Below, piece after piece: positions 58,704-64,000 of a DNA stretch of 64,000 bases. The stretch covers positions 1-64,000 of the forward strand of contig NZ_CAKMMW010000032.1 of assembly GCF_927798215.1 (NCBI RefSeq). The letters run 5' to 3'. The translations under genes were made by a program, and so were the position numbers. The first letter of the stretch is position 1. Every line of letters starts with the position of its first letter. The notes below the pieces were generated by a model. That model was given only the letters and a program-made list of their open reading frames with translations. It was not told where the DNA came from and made no database searches. This DNA is from Paenibacillus_E allorhizoplanae. Its GTDB lineage: Bacteria; Bacillota; Bacilli; Paenibacillales; NBRC-103111.

Positions 58704-59285
58704 ATGATTTTAGTGATTGATAATTATGATTCGTTTACGTACAACCTTGTTCAGTATTTGGGAGAGATTGGCGAGGAAGTCATCGTTCGTCGTAATGACG
58801 AAATTGATTTGGCGGGGGTCGAAGCGTTGGCGCCGGACCATATCTTAATATCTCCAGGTCCTTGCACACCGAATGAAGCTGGAATTAGCTTATCACTGAT
58901 TGACCATTTTAAAGGGATCATCCCGATTTTCGGCGTTTGCCTAGGACATCAATCTATTGGCCAAGCTTTCGGTGGCGATGTGATTCGCGCAGAGCGCTTG
59001 ATGCACGGTAAAACCTCGGAGATTTTCCACGACGGGAAAACCTTATTCGAAGGGCTTCCGTCACCTTTCATTGCAACACGCTATCATTCCTTAATTGTCA
59101 AAACAGAAACCTTGCCCGATTGCCTAGAAATTAGCGCACAAACCGCTGAAGGCGAAATCATGGCTTTGCGTCATAAAGAGTATCCGATCGAAGGGGTGCA
59201 GTTCCACCCAGAATCGATCATCACCCAGCATGGACATCAGATGCTGCGCAACTTTCTTCGTCGCACAGCGAAAACAGGTGTCTAA
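58704..59285 (+). CDS. pabA: Aminodeoxychorismate/anthranilate synthase glutaminase
   Basis: PabA (193 residues) supplies ammonia from glutamine to PabB, and in Bacillus relatives also to TrpE. LVIDNYDSFTYNLVQYLGEIG at the N terminus, the nucleophile Cys in GVCLGHQSIGQAFGG, and the His/Glu pair in FHPESI are visible. ATG 58704 lies after a GGGGAG. Only three bases separate it from pabC. Confidence 0.96.
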   Translation: MILVIDNYDSFTYNLVQYLGEIGEEVIVRRNDEIDLAGVEALAPDHILISPGPCTPNEAGISLSLIDHFKGIIPIFGVCLGHQSIGQAFGGDVIRAERLMHGKTSEIFHDGKTLFEGLPSPFIATRYHSLIVKTETLPDCLEISAQTAEGEIMALRHKEYPIEGVQFHPESIITQHGHQMLRNFLRRTAKTGV

Positions 59286-59288
59286 CGC

Positions 59289-60155
59289 ATGATTATTTCC
59301 ATCAATGGTATCTTAACCGAAGAAACACAAGCCGTGGTCTCCGTATATGATCACGGTTTTCTTTACGGGATCGGTTTGTTTGAGACGTTTCGAACCTACA
59401 ATCGCAAACCATTTCTGCTCGCTGAGCACCTTCGTCGTCTCACGGATGGCTGCCATGAGCTTGGTATCGCTTTTGAGCCTAACCTTCAGAAACTGACACA
59501 TCTCATCGAAGAACTGCTCCACGCTAATCATCTTGAAGAGGCGTATATCCGCTATACCGTCTCTGCGGGAGTCGAGGCATTAGGTCTTCCTTCCGGTGAT
59601 TATACGAAGCCATCGGAAATCATATACATCAAACCTTTACCTCCAAGGGATGAAACAATCTACCTTCATGGCAAAGCGCTGCAACTACTCAAGCTGCCAC
59701 GTAATACACCAGAAGGGATGTATCGGTTTAAGTCCTTTCATTATATGAACAATATTTTGGCTCGAAGAGAGCTTGGGAAATACGCATGGGCTACTGGGGC
59801 GGAAGGGCTAATGCTTTCGGAAGATGGCTATGTGGCAGAAGGGATCATCAGCAATCTCTTTTTCGCCAAAAATAACTCCCTCTACACCCCGTCGCTTGAT
59901 ACGGGCATCTTGCCTGGCATCACAAGAGCGCATGTGATAGATCTTGCACAGCAGCTTCAACTTCCTACACAGGACGGTTTGTACCGTTGGGAAGATCTCG
60001 TAGACGCAGAAGAAGTGTTTCTTGTGAATTCGATCCAAGAAATCGTTCCTGTCACCACATTGTACACGCCAAGTGGACAAGTCTACACGGTAGGCACTGG
60101 ATCTCCGGGTCCTATAACTCGTCAACTCATCCAACGCTACGCAATCTCACAGTAA
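59289..60155 (+). CDS. pabC: Aminodeoxychorismate lyase
   Basis: PabC (288 residues) is a fold-type IV PLP enzyme that splits ADC into p-aminobenzoate and pyruvate. VYDHGFLYGIGLFETFRTY, the cofactor Lys in MYRFKSFHYMNNILARREL, AEGIISNLFF and ILPGITRAHVIDLA are family motifs. D-amino acid and branched-chain aminotransferases share the fold; the operon context supports PabC. Confidence 0.93.
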   Translation: MIISINGILTEETQAVVSVYDHGFLYGIGLFETFRTYNRKPFLLAEHLRRLTDGCHELGIAFEPNLQKLTHLIEELLHANHLEEAYIRYTVSAGVEALGLPSGDYTKPSEIIYIKPLPPRDETIYLHGKALQLLKLPRNTPEGMYRFKSFHYMNNILARRELGKYAWATGAEGLMLSEDGYVAEGIISNLFFAKNNSLYTPSLDTGILPGITRAHVIDLAQQLQLPTQDGLYRWEDLVDAEEVFLVNSIQEIVPVTTLYTPSGQVYTVGTGSPGPITRQLIQRYAISQ

Positions 60156-60177
60156 CGAACAGGAAGTGAATCCTTAA

Positions 60178-60999
60178 ATGAATGTGTTATCCTGTAGAGG
60201 ACATGAACTGCCCATTGGTGATCGTACGATCATTATGGGCATATTAAACGTAACGCCAGATTCCTTTTCGGATGGCGGCAGCTACCGACAAGTTGAAGAT
60301 GCGGTTCGCAAAGCCCATCAAATGGTTGCTGAAGGCGCAGATATCATCGATATTGGTGGAGAATCCACACGTCCAGGTGCAGCGATTGTTACATCTGACG
60401 AGGAACTGCAGCGTGTAATCCCTGTTGTTGAAGCGATTCGCCGTGAAATTAATATCCCTATTTCAATTGATACCTACAAAGCGGAAGTAGCCAGACAAGC
60501 TTTAGAAGCGGGAGCCCACATCATCAATGATGTTTGGGGCGGTCAAGCGGATGCAGACATGGCAGATGTGGTGGCGCAATATGATTGTCCATTTATCATC
60601 ACCCATAATCGGATAAGCTCAGAATATGTCGAATTTCTTCCAGAAGTGATCGGGGATCTATGTAGCTATACCGATCAAGCTCTTCAAGCTGGTATTAAGC
60701 CAGAGCACATCATTCTTGATCCCGGCATAGGATTTGCGAAATCCTACGAGCAAAATCTCTATCTAATGAACAACCTACGCCCGATCGTAGACCTTGGATA
60801 TCCAGTTCTTTTAGGCACCTCGCGCAAAAGCGTCATCGGACTCACCCTTGGGCTACCTCCCGAGGAGCGCCTCGAAGGAACGGCAGCAACTGTTGTACTT
60901 GGGATCGCGCAAGGGTGTGGAATCGTTAGAATCCACGATATTCAAGCCATCAAACGGTTAGCTGTTATGACGGATGCCATGTTGCGCAGCAAACTTTAA
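60178..60999 (+). CDS. folP: Dihydropteroate synthase
   Basis: FolP (273 residues) joins p-aminobenzoate to dihydropterin pyrophosphate and is the sulfonamide target. MGILNVTPDSFSDGGSY, IDIGGESTRPGA, ISIDTYKAEVARQAL, IINDVWGG, ILDPGIGFAKSYEQNL and LGTSRKSVIG are all in order. ATG 60178 lies 22 bases after pabC behind AGGAAGTG. Nothing suggests a resistance-type change at these motifs. Confidence 0.96.
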   Translation: MNVLSCRGHELPIGDRTIIMGILNVTPDSFSDGGSYRQVEDAVRKAHQMVAEGADIIDIGGESTRPGAAIVTSDEELQRVIPVVEAIRREINIPISIDTYKAEVARQALEAGAHIINDVWGGQADADMADVVAQYDCPFIITHNRISSEYVEFLPEVIGDLCSYTDQALQAGIKPEHIILDPGIGFAKSYEQNLYLMNNLRPIVDLGYPVLLGTSRKSVIGLTLGLPPEERLEGTAATVVLGIAQGCGIVRIHDIQAIKRLAVMTDAMLRSKL

Positions 61000-61038
61000 G
61001 TTATATATATCGTTATTTCAACCCTGGAGGCTTTCCTT

Positions 61039-61407
61039 ATGGACAAAATCATCCTTACCCGCATGCAATTTTTCGGCAATCACGGGGTGTTCCCTGAAGA
61101 GAATACGTTGGGCCAACGATTCTACGTCGATGTAGAGCTGATGCTCCCTTTAGATAAAGCTGGAAAGACTGATGATCTGACGGAAACGGTTCATTATGGC
61201 GAAGCTTTTTTCTTAATCAAAGAGATTGTGGAAGGGCGTACGTACAAATTAATCGAGGCATTAGCAGAAAATATTGCATCCGAGCTCTTGCATACTTATA
61301 CTAGTATCAATGAAGTGACGGTTCGCGTTATTAAGCCGCATCCGCCCTTCGCCGTTATTTTTGACGGTGTTACCATAGAGATTAACCGAAAGCGGGCATT
61401 GGAATGA
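61039..61407 (+). CDS. folB: Dihydroneopterin aldolase
   Basis: FolB (122 residues) cleaves dihydroneopterin to 6-hydroxymethyl-dihydropterin. MDKIILTRMQFFGNHGVFPEE has the conserved Gly-His region, and TVHYGEAFFLIKEIVEGRTYKLIEALAENIASELL has the catalytic Tyr/Glu stretch. ATG 61039 follows TGGAGG. The stop overlaps the folK start by four bases (ATGA). Confidence 0.95.
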   Translation: MDKIILTRMQFFGNHGVFPEENTLGQRFYVDVELMLPLDKAGKTDDLTETVHYGEAFFLIKEIVEGRTYKLIEALAENIASELLHTYTSINEVTVRVIKPHPPFAVIFDGVTIEINRKRALE

Positions 61408-61916
61408 CAGCCGAAGATCGAGAACGCACGATTGCTTACGTCGCATTAGGCTCCAATATTGATAAGCGTGAACATTATTTGCAGGGTGCTATCGCAGCGC
61501 TGAATGAGGAATCGGGGATAACGGTGACGGGGCAGTCCAGCATCTATGAAACCGAGCCTGTGGGCTATGTGGATCAATCTGCTTTTCTAAATATGGTTAT
61601 TCAAATTCATACGGACTTATCGCCTGAAGCGTTATTGGTTACCTTGCTAGCCATTGAGAACCGTTTGGGTCGAACACGTGACTTACGTTGGGGACCCCGA
61701 ACAATTGACTTGGATTTGCTCCTGTATGGTGACCACCAGCTTACGACCCCCGACTTGATCATTCCGCATCCGCGGATGCATGAGCGGGCTTTTGTATTAG
61801 TGCCCCTCTCTGAGGTTCTCTACGCGCGGCAGGACGCTCTATTTGAATCTATCTCTGCACACTTGGAGAAACTGGAAGGAAAGGAAGGCGTCATCCTATG
61901 GAAAAAAGCTCAATAG
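61404..61916 (+). CDS. folK: 6-hydroxymethyl-7,8-dihydropterin pyrophosphokinase
   Basis: FolK (170 residues) activates the pterin with ATP before FolP. AYVALGSNIDKREHYLQGAIAAL, YETEPVGYVDQSAFLNMVIQI, NRLGRTRDLRWGPRTIDLDLLLY and PHPRMHERAFVLVPLSEV are the HPPK motifs, with the metal-binding DLDLL Asp pair. It overlaps folB by four bases and yazB by 19 bases. Confidence 0.96.
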   Translation: MTAEDRERTIAYVALGSNIDKREHYLQGAIAALNEESGITVTGQSSIYETEPVGYVDQSAFLNMVIQIHTDLSPEALLVTLLAIENRLGRTRDLRWGPRTIDLDLLLYGDHQLTTPDLIIPHPRMHERAFVLVPLSEVLYARQDALFESISAHLEKLEGKEGVILWKKAQ

Positions 61917-62110
61917 CACAGCGCATACGCGCTTTTCGTAAGTTAAAAGGCTATACGCAGAGTGAATTGGCCGATTTGTTAGGCGTATCCATTGCCATTT
62001 TAGGGGCGATTGAACGTGGAACACGCAAGCCAGACAATAAAATGATTCATAATATCTCGCAAGTTCTTAACATAGAACCCGAGGAATTAGTCGCAGTAGT
62101 TGTGAAATGA
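61898..62110 (+). CDS. yazB: Small XRE-family DNA-binding protein (YazB)
   Basis: A 70-residue Cro/C1-type helix-turn-helix protein and nothing more: IAQRIRAFRKLKGYTQSELADLLGVSIAILGAIERGTRKPDNKMIHNISQVLNI. It keeps its place between folK and dusB as in B. subtilis, where its target is unknown. ATG 61898 lies inside folK behind GGAAGG, and its stop overlaps the dusB ATG by four bases. It is likely a transcription regulator co-expressed with folate genes. Confidence 0.92.
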   Translation: MEKSSIAQRIRAFRKLKGYTQSELADLLGVSIAILGAIERGTRKPDNKMIHNISQVLNIEPEELVAVVVK

Positions 62111-63144
62111 GAGGAGTGGAATCTTCGGTGCTGAAAATAGGAAATGTCGAAGCTCCCAATAAAGTTGTATTAGCCCCAATGGCGGGCGTTTGTAATCCAG
62201 CGTTTCGATTAATCGCCAAAGAGTTTGGCACAGGCTTAGTCTGTGCGGAAATGGTTAGTGATAAAGCGATCGTACACGGTAATGCACGCTCGTTGGAGAT
62301 GTTATATGTAGATGATCGTGAAAAGCCTTTGAGTCTTCAGATTTTTGGAGGCGACACGGAGACTTTGGTTCAAGCGGCTAGAATTGTTGATCAACATACG
62401 AATGCCGATATTATTGATATCAACATGGGGTGCCCTGTTCCCAAAATCACGAAATGTGATGCAGGCGCAAGGTGGTTGCTCCAACCAGATAAGATCGAAG
62501 CCATGATCGCGACAGTTGTTGCTGCGGTAAGTAAACCTGTTACAGTGAAGATGCGTATTGGTTGGGATTCGGAACATATTTATGCTGTCGAAAATGCGAA
62601 AGCTGTCGAAAGAGGTGGTGGCAGCGCCGTTAGTGTTCATGGGCGTACGCGTGAGCAACTGTATACAGGGAAAGCTGATTGGGATATCATTCGCGAGGTG
62701 AAGCAAGCTCTGTCGATTCCGGTTATCGGAAACGGTGATGTCGTCACACCAGAGGATGCCAAACGCATGCTGGATCAAACGGGTGTAGACGGTGTAATGA
62801 TTGGACGTGGTGCGCTAGGCAACCCATGGATGTTGTACCGAACAGTTCAATACCTGGCCAATGGTGAGCTACCGCCAGAACCGTCGGCAGAAGAGAAAAT
62901 CCGCATCGCGATTTTGCATATGGATCGTTTAATTGCCCTCAAGGGTGAGCATGTTGCCGTGAAGGAAATGCGCAAACACATGGCTTGGTACCTCAAAGGA
63001 ATGACAGGAGCAGCCCGTGTGAAAGATATCATCATGGAGACAGAAAAGCGGGATGAAATGGTTCGTACATTGGACGCATATGTTGAACATCTTGCAACAA
63101 GTTCCGTCTCAGGGACTGCGGAAGAATCAACTGTGGTGCATTAA
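62107..63144 (+). CDS. dusB: tRNA-dihydrouridine synthase
   Basis: DusB (YacF), an FMN enzyme that reduces uridines in the tRNA D-loop. VVLAPMAGVCNPAFRLIAKEFGTGLVCAEMVSDKAI, SLQIFGG, DINMGCPVPKITKCDAGA (catalytic Cys in MGCP), HGRTREQLYTGKADW and VIGNGDV are conserved. ATG 62107 overlaps yazB but has no SD. GTG 62128 has GAGAGGAG upstream and MLKIGNVE fits the family start, giving 338 residues instead of 345. Both are possible. Confidence 0.94.
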   Translation: MRGVESSVLKIGNVEAPNKVVLAPMAGVCNPAFRLIAKEFGTGLVCAEMVSDKAIVHGNARSLEMLYVDDREKPLSLQIFGGDTETLVQAARIVDQHTNADIIDINMGCPVPKITKCDAGARWLLQPDKIEAMIATVVAAVSKPVTVKMRIGWDSEHIYAVENAKAVERGGGSAVSVHGRTREQLYTGKADWDIIREVKQALSIPVIGNGDVVTPEDAKRMLDQTGVDGVMIGRGALGNPWMLYRTVQYLANGELPPEPSAEEKIRIAILHMDRLIALKGEHVAVKEMRKHMAWYLKGMTGAARVKDIIMETEKRDEMVRTLDAYVEHLATSSVSGTAEESTVVH

Positions 63145-63160
63145 AAAGAAGCAGGGATGG

Positions 63161-63195
63161 TTGACATTGACATTTTGAAACCGTTGCAATATAAT
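63161..63195 (+). promoter_or_regulatory. Consensus sigma-A promoter of greA
   Basis: TTGACA (63167-63172), 17 bases, TATAAT (63190-63195): both hexamers perfect. TTGACA is duplicated in tandem (63161-63172). The predicted leader to the greA ATG is about 165 bases. Confidence 0.85.
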
Positions 63196-63365
63196 CAGTC
63201 AATATTAATGTGTTCCTGCATATATTGAAAGACTAACGAGTAAGCAACTTATTATGAAACGTGAATTCATACTACTTGAATCAGCTCTATAAAGACCCAA
63301 CTCCTAGCAGGAAGCATCGATTCAACGATATGAAAATCTTTCACATGACGGGAGATCAGTTGGCA

Positions 63366-63842
63366 ATGGCTGAAAAAGAGGTCATTCTTACACCAGTAGG
63401 GCTACGGAAATTAGAGGATGAGCTTGAGCATCTGAAATCCGTGAAACGCCGTGAGGTTGCGGAAAGAATTAAGGTTGCCATCGGTTATGGCGATATTAGT
63501 GAGAACTCCGAGTACGAAGATGCGAAGAATGAGCAAGCCTTTATTGAAGGAAGAATCATTACTTTAGAAAAAATGCTGCGCAATGCGCGGATTATTAATA
63601 ACGATGATGTCGATATTAACACGGTTAGTGTTGGATCGATTGTTACGCTGAAAGACTTGGAATATGGTGACTTGGTAGAATACAACATTGTAGGCTCGGC
63701 TGAGTCCGATCCGTTGCAGAATAAGATTTCCAATGAAAGCCCTGTGGGTAGAGCTATTCTAGGCAAGCAAAAGGGCACCAACGTTGATGTTGTAGTACCT
63801 GCTGGCGTCATTCAGTATCAAATTATTGATATTAAAAAGTAG
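63366..63842 (+). CDS. greA: Transcription elongation factor GreA
   Basis: GreA (158 residues) rescues backtracked RNA polymerase by stimulating transcript cleavage. The N-terminal coiled coil (VILTPVGLRKLEDELEHLKSVKRREVAERIKVAIGYGDISENSEYEDAKNEQ region) carries the acidic tip D..EN.EY, and the C-terminal FKBP-like domain ends with SPVGRAILGKQKGTNVDVVVPAG. I chose ATG 63366 because MAEKEVILT aligns with known GreA; the open frame to 63261 adds 35 unmatched residues. The SD (GGGAG) is 11 bases away. Confidence 0.95.
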   Translation: MAEKEVILTPVGLRKLEDELEHLKSVKRREVAERIKVAIGYGDISENSEYEDAKNEQAFIEGRIITLEKMLRNARIINNDDVDINTVSVGSIVTLKDLEYGDLVEYNIVGSAESDPLQNKISNESPVGRAILGKQKGTNVDVVVPAGVIQYQIIDIKK

Positions 63843-63864
63843 CGTGCAGCCGCAAGCCTTTTGG

Positions 63865-63889
63865 AAAGCTTCCGTCAGGAAGCTTTTTT
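63865..63889 (+). terminator. Intrinsic terminator after greA
   Basis: AAGCTTCC - GTCA - GGAAGCTT then TTTTC. Confidence 0.88.
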
Positions 63890-63928
63890 CCGTTCACAGC
63901 CCTAACTAATTCGTAGGAGATGAAAAGC

Positions 63929-64000
63929 ATGAGTCAGGAACTAGAATTAAATGAATTGCTCGTTATTAGGCGCAACAAATTGGACGAGCTTCGTGGTCTT
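63929..64000 (+). CDS. lysS: Lysyl-tRNA synthetase, N-terminal 24 codons (cut by window end)
   Basis: ATG 63929 follows AGGAG at 12 bases. The 24 visible codons read MSQELELNELLVIRRNKLDELR.., which resembles the acidic start and the VRR(D/N)K.(N/D).LR block of class II LysRS in Firmicutes. In B. subtilis lysS also follows dusB in this region. The identification rests on this short N terminus and on position. The rest lies outside the window. Confidence 0.72.
   Translation, partial: MSQELELNELLVIRRNKLDELRGL

Noticed and set aside
63842..64000. T-box or other riboswitch before lysS
   Set aside because: Only about 85 bases lie between greA and lysS, mostly the greA terminator. There is no T-box sequence.
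1..64000. CRISPR array, prophage or insertion sequence
   Set aside because: No regularly spaced repeats, transposase, integrase or phage structural genes were seen.

Overview
This window looks like a stretch of the chromosome of a spore-forming Firmicute of the Paenibacillus type, close to the replication origin. The gene order follows the Bacillus subtilis csfB-tmk-holB-yabA-rsmI-abrB-tatD-yabE-rnmV-ksgA-yabG-veg-sspF-ispE-purR-ridA-spoVG-glmU-pth-fin-mfd-spoVT-yabM-mazG-rqcP-yabPQ-divIC-yabR-spoIIE-yabST-tilS-hpt-ftsH-coaX-hslO-cysK-pab-fol-dusB arrangement, with greA and lysS following. Nearly all genes run left to right. GC content is moderate by eye, with GC-rich patches inside a few genes. 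No phage, insertion sequence, tRNA gene or CRISPR array was seen.

Layout. 1-146 is the 3' end of an rRNA operon (5S gene and terminator). 0.25-8.3 kb holds an orphan membrane protein on the minus strand, the anti-sigma gene gin/csfB, a decarboxylase, and the tmk-darA-yaaR-holB-ricT-yabA-trmN6-rsmI run (nucleotide supply, clamp loading, initiation control, rRNA/tRNA methylation). 8.4-13.2 kb holds abrB (minus), a divergent HD phosphohydrolase, tatD and the convergent ecsAB transporter. 13.4-24.7 kb holds a c-di-AMP riboswitch leader before yabE, then rnmV-ksgA-yabG-veg-sspF-ispE-purR-ridA-spoVG-glmU-pth-fin. 24.8-39.3 kb holds mfd, a PrsA-like lipoprotein, spoVT, a SpoVB-type flippase, mazG, hup-rqcP, yabPQ-divIC, an enlarged yabR, and spoIIE. 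39.4-43.6 kb is an accessory pair, a class D-like sortase and a 1100-residue LPxTG adhesin. 43.8-49.5 kb is yabS-yabT-tilS-hpt-ftsH. 49.7-57.0 kb is nadA-nadB-nadC-coaX-hslO-prsA2-cysK. 57.1-64.0 kb is the folate operon pabB-pabA-pabC-folP-folB-folK, then yazB, dusB, greA and the first 24 codons of lysS.

How it works together. The region couples growth housekeeping (replication, RNA maturation, wall precursors, NAD, CoA, folate, cysteine) with sporulation control. Recognisable promoter elements cover the whole sporulation cascade: Spo0A boxes and a 21-bp-spaced promoter (abrB, spoIIE), sigma-H (spoVG), sigma-F (gin, fin), and candidates for sigma-E (yabPQ), sigma-G (sspF, spoVT) and sigma-K (yabG). 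c-di-AMP appears twice, as the receptor DarA and as the riboswitch before yabE. RNase M5 lies in the same window as its 5S rRNA substrate.

Differences from the B. subtilis layout are the informative part. xpaC, yaaN, yazA, metS, prs and ctc are missing from their usual places. An HD hydrolase, ecsAB, a PrsA-like lipoprotein, hup, the sortase/adhesin pair and a 66-codon orphan occupy such gaps. The best candidates for undescribed biology are a three-way-junction RNA after glmU, a helically phased palindrome array before mazG, the Spo0A-box cluster between abrB and the HD gene, the sortase/adhesin module with its own operator-like palindrome, and low-complexity tails on SspF and YabR.
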